A stretch of DNA of 64,000 bases, from NCBI RefSeq assembly GCF_900107935.1, contig NZ_FNVG01000015.1, forward strand, positions 59,920 to 123,919, read 5' to 3'. The translations under genes were made by a program, and so were the position numbers. This DNA comes from Vibrio hangzhouensis (GTDB lineage: Bacteria; Pseudomonadota; Gammaproteobacteria; Enterobacterales; Vibrionaceae). The notes beneath the pieces were generated by a model. The model was not told the origin of the DNA. It ran no database searches and worked only from the letters and a program-made list of their open reading frames with translations. Positions 34,906 through 43,670 of the stretch are shown piece by piece; position 1 is the stretch's first letter; each line of letters opens with the position of its first letter.

Positions 34906-36762
34906 TTAGATCGACAATTTGTTGATGCGCTTACCGCCATAAATCAGGTTCACGAGACAACGTGTACCAATAATGGCTGTAAACATAGAGGTGATAATAC
35001 CGATAGACAGTGTTACCGCGAAGCCTTTAATCGCACCGGTGCCCACAGCAAACAGAATAATTGCTGTGATAAGCGTTGTGATGTTGGCATCAGCGATGGT
35101 ACTGAATGCGTTAGCGTAGCCTTGGTGAATCGCTTGTTGAGGGTTACGTCCCTCTTTTAGCTCTTCACGTATCCGCTCAAATATCAGAACGTTAGCATCC
35201 ACCGCCATACCAACCGTCAACACGATACCGGCGATGCCCGGTAGGGTCATGGTCGCGCCAGGGATCATCGACATGACACCTACGATGAGTACGATGTTCG
35301 CCATCAGCGCCATATTGGCAAACAAGCCGAAACGACGATAGTAAACAAGGGTAAACAGCATCACAGCGATCATACCTGTAATACAGGCTTTGATACCCAT
35401 ATCGATGTTTTGTTGTCCCATAGACGGACCAATGGTACGTTCTTCAACGATCGAGATAGGGGCAATCAACGCACCAGCGCGCAATAGCAGCGCCAGGTTG
35501 TGCGCTTCAGCCGCAGAATCGATACCTGTGATTCGGAAGTTACGGCCCAGTGCAGACTGGATTGTCGCCTGGTTGATGACTTCCTCATGCTTATCAAGGA
35601 TCACCTTACCTTCCGGTGTACGCTTACCGCTGTCTTTATATTCTGCAAAGACTGTCGCCATCAGCTTGCCAATGTTTTGACGAGAGAATGCCGCCATCTT
35701 GTTGCCACCTTCACTATCAAGTGAGATGTTAACTTGTGGACGACCATATTCGTCAGCACTTGAGCTCGCATCGGTAATGCTTGCACCGCCAAGAATGACT
35801 CGTTTTTTAAGCACGACAGGACGCCCATCACGATCTTGCTTGATTTCGCTGCCGGCTGGCGCTCGGCCGCTGGCTGCTGCAGCAAGATCGGCGGAACTGT
35901 CCACTTCGCGGAATTCAAGTGTCGCAGTCGCACCAAGAATTTCCTTCGCACGAGCGGTATCCTGAACACCAGGCAGTTCCACCACAATGCGACTTGCACC
36001 CTGACGCTGAACTAATGGTTCAGCCACACCCAGTTCGTTTACACGATTACGAAGGATGGTAATGTTCTGTTCCACCGCGTAATTACGGATTTCCTGCAGA
36101 CGGGTTTCTTTGAACTTGGCAACCAGAGCAAAACGGCCATTGGAATCAGAGTCAAAGAAGTCCATATCCGGGTGCTTATTCGCTAGCACAGTTTTTGCTT
36201 CTGCCAATTGCTCGGCATCTCGTAGTAGCACTTCGACGCCATCTTTACCGGATGGACGAATAGAACGGTAGCGAATACGATCTTCACGTAGTTCACTGCG
36301 GAAGGCTTCTTCTTGCTGACCAACCAGCTTTTCCATCGCCGCGTCCATATCCACTTCCATCAGGAAGTGAACACCACCACGAAGGTCAAGACCGAGCTTC
36401 ATTGGTGCCGCACCGATGGATTCAAGCCAGTTTGGCGTTGCTGGCGCAAGGTTCAATGCAACAATTGAGTCTTTGCCTAACGCTTGGCTGATAACATCAC
36501 GGCCACTGATTTGCGTATCAGTGTCATTGAAACGAACAAGAATGGAGCCATCTTCTAATGCAATGGACTTATGAGAAAGTTGCTCTTCATTAAGAGCTTT
36601 AGTGACAGTATCCAGCGTCGACATATCAACAGAGGCGCCACGCGCCCCTGTAATTTGAATAGCCGGATCTTCACCGTATAGATTGGGAAGTGCATAGAGT
36701 GCTGCAATCGCGATGGCAAAGATCACCATCAGATACTTCCACAAAGGATAACGGTTTAGCAC
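34906..36762 (-). CDS. secD: Protein-export membrane protein SecD
   Basis: 618-residue RND-like subunit with a large periplasmic P1 region. LGLDLRGGVHFLMEVDMD (about 122-140) and GMAVDANVLIFERIREEL (about 518-535, with the Asp essential for ion coupling) are intact. GTG start at 36762. Co-transcribed between yajC (22 bp) and secF (9 bp). Confidence 0.97.
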   Translation of the reverse strand: MLNRYPLWKYLMVIFAIAIAALYALPNLYGEDPAIQITGARGASVDMSTLDTVTKALNEEQLSHKSIALEDGSILVRFNDTDTQISGRDVISQALGKDSIVALNLAPATPNWLESIGAAPMKLGLDLRGGVHFLMEVDMDAAMEKLVGQQEEAFRSELREDRIRYRSIRPSGKDGVEVLLRDAEQLAEAKTVLANKHPDMDFFDSDSNGRFALVAKFKETRLQEIRNYAVEQNITILRNRVNELGVAEPLVQRQGASRIVVELPGVQDTARAKEILGATATLEFREVDSSADLAAAASGRAPAGSEIKQDRDGRPVVLKKRVILGGASITDASSSADEYGRPQVNISLDSEGGNKMAAFSRQNIGKLMATVFAEYKDSGKRTPEGKVILDKHEEVINQATIQSALGRNFRITGIDSAAEAHNLALLLRAGALIAPISIVEERTIGPSMGQQNIDMGIKACITGMIAVMLFTLVYYRRFGLFANMALMANIVLIVGVMSMIPGATMTLPGIAGIVLTVGMAVDANVLIFERIREELKEGRNPQQAIHQGYANAFSTIADANITTLITAIILFAVGTGAIKGFAVTLSIGIITSMFTAIIGTRCLVNLIYGGKRINKLSI

Positions 36763-36784
36763 AGCGAGGATCCTTTAGCTGTTT

Positions 36785-37114
36785 TTATAGAGACTTCAGC
36801 GTACCTTTTGGTAGCACTGCAGTAACGAAGTCTTTCTTGATAACTACTTCATTGTTGTCGTTTAGTGCGATAGCAATGTAGTCGTTGTCTTCAGCAATCT
36901 TAGTGATTTTGCCGATCAGGCCGCCGTTAGTCAGGACTTCATCGCCCTTACCCATAGACGCCATCAGGTTTTTGTGCTCTTTAGCGCGCTTAGCTTGTGG
37001 GCGGTAAATCATGAAATAAAAAATAACCGCAAACATGCCTAGCATGATTAGCATTTCGAAACCGCCACCTTGTGGTGCCGATTCAGCTGCGTGAGCTACA
37101 GAAATCAAACTCAT
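36785..37114 (-). CDS. yajC: Preprotein translocase subunit YajC
   Basis: 109 residues with one membrane helix (about 20-40, MLIMLGMFAVIFYFMIYRPQ) and a small cytosolic beta domain (GDEVLTNGGLIGKITKI). Accessory to SecDF. In the usual tgt-yajC-secD-secF order, 170 bp after tgt. Confidence 0.96.
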   Translation of the reverse strand: MSLISVAHAAESAPQGGGFEMLIMLGMFAVIFYFMIYRPQAKRAKEHKNLMASMGKGDEVLTNGGLIGKITKIAEDNDYIAIALNDNNEVVIKKDFVTAVLPKGTLKSL

Positions 37115-37283
37115 CGGGAAACATCCTCTTTAATGTAAATACATATCCAAAATTGGGCTATCCCCCTATCTTTTCAAGAAGCAAACGGTAACTCAATGTT
37201 TCATAGTCACTTAAAGTCACAAAAAGTGTGACCCAGAGCTAGGATTTGTTACCTATTTTGGGGACAGCCGGTAATTTCGCCAA

Positions 37284-38417
37284 CTATTTCATGTTTAGTG
37301 GCGGCACTTCGCGGTTGCGACGTGCATAAAATTCTTCCACAAACTCATCAAAACGGTCTTCATCAATCGCCGTACGAATACTTTCCATCAGAAGTTGGTA
37401 GTGACGTAAGTTGTGAATGGTGTTCAGGCGAGCACCCAGAATTTCGTTACAACGATCCAGGTGGTGCAGATACGCCTTCGAGTAATTTTTACAGGTGTAG
37501 CAGTCGCAATGCTCATCCAATGGACCGGTATCGGTCTTATTCTTGGCATTACGAATCTTGATGACACCACCAGTCACGAACAAGTGACCGTTACGCGCGT
37601 TACGTGTTGGCATTACGCAGTCAAACATATCAATGCCACGACGAACGCCTTCGACCAAATCTTCTGGTTTGCCCACACCCATTAGGTAGCGAGGCTTATC
37701 TTCCGGTAGTTTTGGCGTCGTGTGCTCCAGTACGCGGTGCATGTCTTCTTTTGGCTCACCGACAGCAAGACCGCCTACGGCGTATCCATCGAAGCCAATT
37801 TCAGTCAACCCTTCCACCGACACATCACGCAGATCTTCGTATACACTACCTTGTACGATACCAAACAGTGAGTTCGGGTTTTCTAGTTTGTCGAAGTGAT
37901 CACGTGAGCGCTTCGCCCAACGAAGAGACATTTCCATCGACTTCTTCGCCTCAGCGTGCGTCGCTGGGTAAGGCGTACATTCATCGAAGATCATCACAAC
38001 ATCAGAACCCAGATCTTTCTGAATTTCCATCGACTTTTCTGCGTCCATGAAAATCTTGTCACCGTTTACAGGGTTACGGAAATGTACCCCTTCTTCCGTG
38101 ATCTTTCGGATGTCACCCAAACTGAACACCTGAAAGCCGCCTGAATCGGTCAGAATCGGTCCATGCCAGTTCATGAAATCATGCAAGTCACCGTGCATTT
38201 TCATGATTTCCTGACCCGGGCGTAACCAGAGGTGGAACGTGTTACCCAATAGGATCTCGGCACCTGTGCCTTTCACTTCTTCTGGTGTCATGCCTTTCAC
38301 GGTACCGTACGTACCGACTGGCATAAATGCAGGGGTCTGTACTGTCCCGCGTTCAAACGTTAGCTGACCACGACGAGCATGACCATTTTTCTTTTTAAGT
38401 TCGTATTGTAACTTCAC
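37284..38417 (-). CDS. tgt: tRNA-guanine transglycosylase
   Basis: Exchanges G34 for preQ1 in tRNAs with GUN anticodons (queuosine pathway). I choose the GTG at 38417 (reads M-KLQYELKKKNGHARRG), preceded by GGAGG at 5 nt, giving 377 residues as in other vibrios. A start at 38489 would add 24 non-family residues. ILTDSGGFQVFSLG holds the active-site Asp, and CDCYTCKNYSKAYLHHL holds the zinc ligands (about 303-331). Follows queA. Confidence 0.96.
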   Translation of the reverse strand: MKLQYELKKKNGHARRGQLTFERGTVQTPAFMPVGTYGTVKGMTPEEVKGTGAEILLGNTFHLWLRPGQEIMKMHGDLHDFMNWHGPILTDSGGFQVFSLGDIRKITEEGVHFRNPVNGDKIFMDAEKSMEIQKDLGSDVVMIFDECTPYPATHAEAKKSMEMSLRWAKRSRDHFDKLENPNSLFGIVQGSVYEDLRDVSVEGLTEIGFDGYAVGGLAVGEPKEDMHRVLEHTTPKLPEDKPRYLMGVGKPEDLVEGVRRGIDMFDCVMPTRNARNGHLFVTGGVIKIRNAKNKTDTGPLDEHCDCYTCKNYSKAYLHHLDRCNEILGARLNTIHNLRHYQLLMESIRTAIDEDRFDEFVEEFYARRNREVPPLNMK

Positions 38418-38536
38418 GAAGCCTCCAAATTGCCAGAGACACAGTCTGACTCTATCTTTAAACGCACTAACAAGCGTAGCTTGCCGCACTCGAATGCACT
38501 AGCTATATGTAGCTGGTGGCCTGGGTAGTCCTTACC

Positions 38537-38565
38537 CTATTCCACTGACTCCCTGAGTGGAATAG
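38537..38565. repeat. Inverted repeat between queA and tgt
   Basis: Perfect 10-bp arms CTATTCCACT / AGTGGAATAG with a 9-nt loop in the 219-bp queA-tgt spacer. No T-run follows, so it is not a classical terminator; it could be a processing or attenuation hairpin or an operator. Confidence 0.5.
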
Positions 38566-38636
38566 CAATATCTTGCTCACACCATCGTATGGGCATAAGT
38601 GTCAGAATAATGTGTGACACTCTTCTGAATCAATGA

Positions 38637-39689
38637 TTAGCTCGTTTTCTTAGTGATAAACATGGCATCACCGTAACTAAAGAAACGGTACTGTTGTTCT
38701 ACCGCATGCTTGTAAGCATTCATAACGTTGTCATAGCCTGCAAATGCGCTCACCAACATAATCAATGTCGATTCTGGAAGATGGAAATTAGTCACCAGAC
38801 AGTCCACCAACTGGTATTCATAGCCCGGGAAGATGAAGATTTCGGTATCACCAAAGAATGGAACCAGCTCCGTCCCCTTTTTCAGCGCATCTTGTGCCGC
38901 GCTCTCCAGAGAACGTACAGACGTAGTACCTACTGCAATCACTCGACCGCCATTCGATTTGGTCTCATTGATCGCATCAACCACCTCTTGTGGCACCTCT
39001 ACATATTCAGCATGCATGTGGTGGTCATGGATGTTCTCTACACGTACTGGCTGGAATGTGCCCGCACCAACGTGCAGCGTGACATAGGCAAAATTTGCCC
39101 CTTTAGCCTTGATTTGTTCAAGTACAGCGTCATCAAAGTGCAAACCTGCTGTCGGTGCAGCAACTGCACCTGGTTTCTCGTTGTATACCGTTTGATAGCG
39201 TTCTTTGTCCGCGTCTTCATCAGGGCGATCGATATAAGGCGGAAGCGGCATATGACCAATGTCATTCAGAATATCAAGTACTGTCTTCTCCGATTTCATT
39301 TCGATCTCAAACAGGGCATCGTGACGTGCCACCATTGTCGCTTGATACTCGTCGTTTTCACCAAGTAGTAGCTCGGTTCCCGGCTTAGGTGACTTCGATG
39401 AGCGAACATGGGCAAGAACGCGCTTGTCATCCAACATTCTTTCAACCAGAACTTCTAGCTTACCCCCTGACGCCTTACGACCAAACATACGGGCAGGAAT
39501 AACGCGGGTATTGTTGAATACCAATAGATCGCCCGGCTGCACTTGAGCCACGATATCAGTGAAGTTTCCATCCACCACTTCTCCCGTATTACCGGTCAGC
39601 TGCAGTAGTCGGCTTGAGCTACGCTCAGCTTTAGGATAACGAGCAATTAGCTCATCAGGTAAGTCAAAGTGAAAATCTGAAACTTGCAT
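38637..39689 (-). CDS. queA: S-adenosylmethionine:tRNA ribosyltransferase-isomerase
   Basis: Adds the cyclopentenyl (ribosyl) group to preQ1 in tRNA, the step after Tgt. 350 residues from the ATG at 39689 (MQVSDFHFDLPDELIARYP), the canonical start. PGAVAAPTAGLHFDD (about 170), TLHVGAGTFQPV and TNFHLPESTLIMLVSAFAG are family signatures. Upstream of tgt on the same strand. Confidence 0.96.
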   Translation of the reverse strand: MQVSDFHFDLPDELIARYPKAERSSSRLLQLTGNTGEVVDGNFTDIVAQVQPGDLLVFNNTRVIPARMFGRKASGGKLEVLVERMLDDKRVLAHVRSSKSPKPGTELLLGENDEYQATMVARHDALFEIEMKSEKTVLDILNDIGHMPLPPYIDRPDEDADKERYQTVYNEKPGAVAAPTAGLHFDDAVLEQIKAKGANFAYVTLHVGAGTFQPVRVENIHDHHMHAEYVEVPQEVVDAINETKSNGGRVIAVGTTSVRSLESAAQDALKKGTELVPFFGDTEIFIFPGYEYQLVDCLVTNFHLPESTLIMLVSAFAGYDNVMNAYKHAVEQQYRFFSYGDAMFITKKTS

Positions 39690-39944
39690 AACACCAATCT
39701 TCTGTAATGAGAGATAAAAACGGCGAAAAAATTCGCAGCCGCATAGTATAAAGTGCCCCAATGGAATAGCAAGCTGAACCGTCATTTCAACACGCGAAAC
39801 TCCTCGTTCCGAACACCTGTTCTTGACCTTATTGTTATTGCGGATAATTTGTGATTAGCCTGGCAAAAAACGACGCCCATCTCAGAAATAATCCCAGAAA
39901 AAATCTATAGTTAAAGTACACAATCAGAACGAGTTGGAGGCCCT

Positions 39945-40397
39945 ATGATTAAGGTCGAAGATATGATGACTCGCAACCCTCACACCCTATTGCGGTCTCA
40001 CTCACTAGCCGATGCTAAACATACGATGGAAGCGCTCGACATCAGACACATCCCCATTGTCGATGCGGAACGTCGTTTGCTCGGTATTGTCTCTCAACGC
40101 GATGTACTGGCAGCACAAGAATCTATCTTACAGAAAATCCCCAGCGACCAGTCTTACACGCTCTCTACCCCGCTCAGTGAAATTATGCACATCAATATCA
40201 TGACGGTAGAGCCACGAGCTGGATTGAAAGAAAGTGCGATTTATATGCAAAAGCACAAAGTCGGTTGTTTACCTGTGGTGAGCGATAAGGAATTAGTTGG
40301 TATCATCACTGACAGTGACTTTGTCGCCATTGCGATCAATCTGCTCGAGCTTCAGGAAGAAGTGGAGCCAGAAGAAGTCGAAGCAACCAACGACTAA
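39945..40397 (+). CDS. Two-CBS-domain protein
   Basis: 150-residue protein made of two CBS motifs (about 5-60 and 75-135): MIKVEDMMTRNPHTLLRSHSL, LGIVSQRDVL, and then VGCLPVVSDKELVGIITDSDF. CBS pairs bind adenosine nucleotides and act as energy sensors. No fused effector domain is present, so the partner is unknown. GGAGG precedes the ATG. It is convergent with the malate-synthase-like gene and divergent from queA. Confidence 0.88.
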   Translation: MIKVEDMMTRNPHTLLRSHSLADAKHTMEALDIRHIPIVDAERRLLGIVSQRDVLAAQESILQKIPSDQSYTLSTPLSEIMHINIMTVEPRAGLKESAIYMQKHKVGCLPVVSDKELVGIITDSDFVAIAINLLELQEEVEPEEVEATND

Positions 40398-40413
40398 ACT
40401 TCTGAGTCTGGCA

Positions 40414-40441
40414 ATAAAAAAAAGAGCGGCTTGCGCCGCTC
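40414..40441 (-). terminator. Terminator downstream of the malate-synthase-like gene
   Basis: GAGCGGC / GCCGCTC stem with a TTGC loop, followed by eight or more T on the minus strand. It may also stop the convergent CBS-protein transcript, though no T-run follows on the plus strand. Confidence 0.82.
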
Positions 40442-40500
40442 AAACTTGCCGACAGTCAGTAGCCCATACAGGCGTACTGAGGCAGTGCTCAAAACTGGTT

Positions 40501-42000
40501 TTAAGGTAGAGACTCATACGAGTTTAAGCTGAGAAAGTCGCTCAATTGATCACTGGTTACTTGTTCCGAGAACCAATAAGCCGCTTCGCAGTAACGTCCT
40601 TGGTCAAAACGTACCGCGCCAACCTGCTTTCTCACTATGTTAATTTCTTGACTCAGATAATCACGAAACAGCGCTTTAGTGATTAAACTACCGTTATCAA
40701 GGCGCTGTTTGTGTTGAATCCACTGCCAAATGGACACACGTGCCATCTCAGTGAATACTGTTGCTGCCTGCGACTCATCCTGAGACTTGCAGCCGTTGTC
40801 TGACAGGCAGGCTTCGATGTGTTTGATCGCCACGGCAATCAACTGCCTCATCCCTTGTTCTGTTCTCGGGCCTGAGCATGGACACAACAACTGCTCAGTG
40901 CTAGCACGCGTTTTTTGGTCACGACCGACACTTTCCAATGACTGAAAGTATTCTGATTGCTGAGGTCTGTAAGATCCCGCGGGTTCGGTGAACGCGAGCG
41001 CCCCTCGCTTATCGCATATGGCCGCCAAGAGTGTGCAACAAGCATTAACAAACGGCGCTTCCAAACTAATAGCCTGTCCGTCTGGAAGCACGCTGTCACG
41101 ATGGTTCTTCAACGTTTTGATATAACTAAAAATGTAATCGTGAATATCAAACTTAAGACCCACTGCATGCTCTTTCAATGCAAACAAAATTTCTTCCATC
41201 TGAAATGCGGCGGGCAGTGTTTCAACCAACACCGTCGCTTTAATCGTGCCATTACCCAACCCAAAGAGTTGCTCTGTAAAGTGAAAGACATCACTCCACC
41301 AGCACGCCTCTTCGTAGCTTTGTAATTTTGGCAGACAAAAGTGCGGACTACATTGGTTCTCCAATAACTGTCTGTGGTTGTTATAAAAATAGACCGCAAA
41401 ATCGAACAGTGCGGCGGGCATGGCGCAGCCATTCCACAACACGTGCTTTTCGGTCATATGTAAACCACGGACGCGACATTGAAATAATGTCGGCCCTGTT
41501 GCGACATCTAAAGCATCGTTATTTTGTCGTGCTGACCAGTAAGACTCCGAGTGTATCGCGTCATGCAGGTTCAACTGACCATCCAGTACACGCTCCCACA
41601 CAGGCGTCATCGAATCTTCAAAGTCAGCGACAAATAAAATTGAACCAGTTTGGAGAGCGGAGGTAATAATGTGTCGCTTTGGTGCTGCCGTTATTTCCTG
41701 CAAGTCTTTCAGACTATCCTCTACAGATCCCTGAATCCGCCAATCCGATTGGCGTAGATACTCGGTATCCTGACGGAAGTCAGGCTTGATACCGGTATCG
41801 ATCACGTCCTGATACTTGACTCTTTGTGCCATCAGTATCGAGACGCGCTCAGCAAACCGGTCGCACAGCGCTGCCAGAAAATCTTGGGCTTCCCTACTAA
41901 AAACACGGCTGTGCGCGTCTGACAGCATGTTCGTCACGAACAGACTACGAGCGGAATAATATCGCTGTGTTGTTTGATTTACTGTTCCTTCATCAAGCAT
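40501..42000 (-). CDS. Malate-synthase-A-like protein, catalytic residues lost (probable pseudoenzyme)
   Basis: 499 residues, uninterrupted, with GAGGAA before the ATG at 42000. Clearly homologous to malate synthase A over its whole length: FVADFEDSMTPVW, CRVRGLHMTEKHV, GTIKATVLVETLPAAFQM, HDYIFSYIKTLKNH, SIWQWIQHKQ and the C-terminal TSDQLSDFLSLNSY. Compared, from memory, with E. coli AceB (533 residues), Arg (RVRG), Glu260 and Asp288 are kept. The catalytic Asp of AceB (MEDAATAEISR, Asp447) aligns with Ala413 (here SQAATVFTEMAR). The GGMAA loop and the acetyl-CoA stretch with DGTWIAHPGL are replaced by a roughly 35-residue-shorter unrelated segment (338-367). No isocitrate lyase gene is adjacent. 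It is either a decaying glyoxylate-shunt gene or a repurposed protein. Confidence 0.85.
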   Translation of the reverse strand: MLDEGTVNQTTQRYYSARSLFVTNMLSDAHSRVFSREAQDFLAALCDRFAERVSILMAQRVKYQDVIDTGIKPDFRQDTEYLRQSDWRIQGSVEDSLKDLQEITAAPKRHIITSALQTGSILFVADFEDSMTPVWERVLDGQLNLHDAIHSESYWSARQNNDALDVATGPTLFQCRVRGLHMTEKHVLWNGCAMPAALFDFAVYFYNNHRQLLENQCSPHFCLPKLQSYEEACWWSDVFHFTEQLFGLGNGTIKATVLVETLPAAFQMEEILFALKEHAVGLKFDIHDYIFSYIKTLKNHRDSVLPDGQAISLEAPFVNACCTLLAAICDKRGALAFTEPAGSYRPQQSEYFQSLESVGRDQKTRASTEQLLCPCSGPRTEQGMRQLIAVAIKHIEACLSDNGCKSQDESQAATVFTEMARVSIWQWIQHKQRLDNGSLITKALFRDYLSQEINIVRKQVGAVRFDQGRYCEAAYWFSEQVTSDQLSDFLSLNSYESLP

Positions 42001-42504
42001 GCCCGTTCCTCAAGCCATCATGTAAGTTTGAAACAACAAAACTTACAACATCCATGTAATCCTATGCTTGCCCGCTATCATTTAATCAGAATCAGTCTCT
42101 CTCTCTCAGATCCAGCCAAAAATCATTACCGACAGCAAGTAAAGCTTTTATTCACAGTAACCCAAACCACATTAGAGCAGCAACTCCAATTCTGGCAAAT
42201 ATCGAAATTCGACAGTTTCCACTTTGACACTAGGCCCCGCCCTCAAACTCAAAAAATGTAGATAATTACGTAATTAAATTACAAAACCACCATTATTGGC
42301 CGGAACGGTCGACATCCTTGTTTGGTGGGTACAATTGTGGATAGCACCAAATGCCATCGAAGTGATATACGAGCAGAAAAGACGTTAAGTGAATTTTGAC
42401 AATGTGAAATTTACTCTGTGAACTACAAAGTTTGACTGAAAAAATTTTCTGATTTGACGCTGTGAAATTTTACACACCCACTCAGGGTAACAGTCAAATA
42501 TCAC
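42001..42504. promoter_or_regulatory. Gene-free region between the malate-synthase-like gene and oxyR
   Basis: About 500 bp. It holds a 9-bp inverted repeat TGTAAGTTT / AAACTTACA (42021-42047) just upstream of the malate-synthase-like start, and three TTTGAC words at 42395, 42431 and 42453. The first and last of these extend into TTTGACnnTGTGAAATTT. A 65-codon plus-strand frame at 42064 has no ribosome site and is not called. Confidence 0.45.
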
Positions 42505-42531
42505 AAAAAAGGCACCAATCCTGGTGCCTTT
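42505..42531 (-). terminator. Terminator downstream of oxyR
   Basis: AAAGGCACCA / TGGTGCCTTT stem with an ATCC loop, followed by a T-run on the minus strand. Confidence 0.9.
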
Positions 42532-42576
42532 CACTAGTAATTTTGTCTCTCTAATGTTTAAGCAAGAGATCTTGAT

Positions 42577-43482
42577 TTACAACAGCTCTGACACCACATC
42601 CGCAAGCTGCAAAAACGTGTCTCGTCGTGAAGAGCTAGGACGCCACACCAAGCCAATATCGCGATGGGCCTGCTGACCCGGTGGCTCTACCACAATCAAG
42701 TTCTGATTATCGAGCAGACCATGCTCAATTGCCATCTGCGGTATAAAGGTCGTCCCCAGACCGTTAGCAACCATTTGCACTAACGTGTGTAAACTTGTCG
42801 CACTGAATGGATTAATTTTCTCTTTCTCTGTCAGTTTGCAGGCAGAGACTGCGTGCTCCGTCAGACAGTGTTCATTCTCTAGCAAAAATACCGACTCATC
42901 CGGCAGATCGTCGTATTTGATGGGCACCCTGATTCGATCCGCCTGTGTGCGACTGATCACCATTTTAAAAGGATCGTGACCAACAACACAGCTATCCATA
43001 TTGCCGATTTCCATTGGTAGTGCCAGTATCAACACATCGAGTTCACCATGCCTTAACGCTGCCAATAGGTTGGCTGTGGTGTCTTCTCGCAATAACAGGT
43101 TAAGCTGCGGGTAACGAGCATTCACCTCCTGAACCAAATCACACAGCAAAAAAGGGGCAATGGTAGGAATGCAACCCAGTTTCAGCTGACCTTGCATTGC
43201 GTCACCATGACACAAATTTCCTAATTCAATCAGATCCTGCCCCTTAGCGAGCAGCTCCCTGCCCTGTGCGACAACCATTTCACCAGCCTGAGTAAACACT
43301 AACGGACTTTTCTTGTCTTTCTTTTCATAGAGTGGGCACCCTATCAGCTCTTCCAGATTCTGAATCCCTTTACTAAGAGTCGACTGGCTGACAAAACAAC
43401 GCTCTGCCGCCTCACTAAAATGACGGGTCTCATGAAGAGTCACCAAGTAATGAAGCTGCTTTAAACTGGGCCATTTGTTCAT
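42577..43482 (-). CDS. oxyR: Peroxide-sensing LysR-family regulator OxyR
   Basis: 301 residues from the ATG at 43482 (MNKWPSLKQLHYLVTLHET). N-terminal winged helix (HFSEAAERCFVSQSTLSKGIQ), then a LysR effector domain. Cys206 and Cys215 (HCLTEHAVSACK) are 9 residues apart, the same spacing as the redox pair Cys199/Cys208 of E. coli OxyR, which supports a peroxide switch. Divergent from prxA, its likely target, across a 188-bp region. Confidence 0.93.
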   Translation of the reverse strand: MNKWPSLKQLHYLVTLHETRHFSEAAERCFVSQSTLSKGIQNLEELIGCPLYEKKDKKSPLVFTQAGEMVVAQGRELLAKGQDLIELGNLCHGDAMQGQLKLGCIPTIAPFLLCDLVQEVNARYPQLNLLLREDTTANLLAALRHGELDVLILALPMEIGNMDSCVVGHDPFKMVISRTQADRIRVPIKYDDLPDESVFLLENEHCLTEHAVSACKLTEKEKINPFSATSLHTLVQMVANGLGTTFIPQMAIEHGLLDNQNLIVVEPPGQQAHRDIGLVWRPSSSRRDTFLQLADVVSELL

Positions 43483-43544
43483 AGTAACTGCCTGTTTTTG
43501 GAACAAAATCAAAAAAGGAATCAGCAATCAGGCTTCATCGCTTT

Positions 43545-43670
43545 TTTCGATGAAATTAATCTATTAATTTCGCTTTTTTCAATACTACAATGTGTACTAT
43601 AGTTTGTCTCGTACAAACACGGACCAAACCGTAATTGGTTTGAATTAAACTCTATTTAGGAGCAAAAAAA
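43545..43670 (+). promoter_or_regulatory. Divergent oxyR/prxA control region
   Basis: A good -10 TATAGT at 43598-43603 precedes prxA with only a poor -35 (TTTTTC-like), as expected for activator-dependent transcription. Upstream AT-rich words such as ATTAATCTAT resemble parts of OxyR sites but do not give a full consensus. AGGAGC before the prxA ATG is strong. Confidence 0.45.

Noticed and set aside
42064..42261. 65-codon plus-strand frame upstream of the malate-synthase-like gene
   Set aside because: No ribosome site and no known similarity; it overlaps likely regulatory DNA.
43545..43600. Full OxyR consensus site between oxyR and prxA
   Set aside because: Only partial ATAG/CTAT spacing matches were found, not the four-element consensus, so only a general control region is listed.
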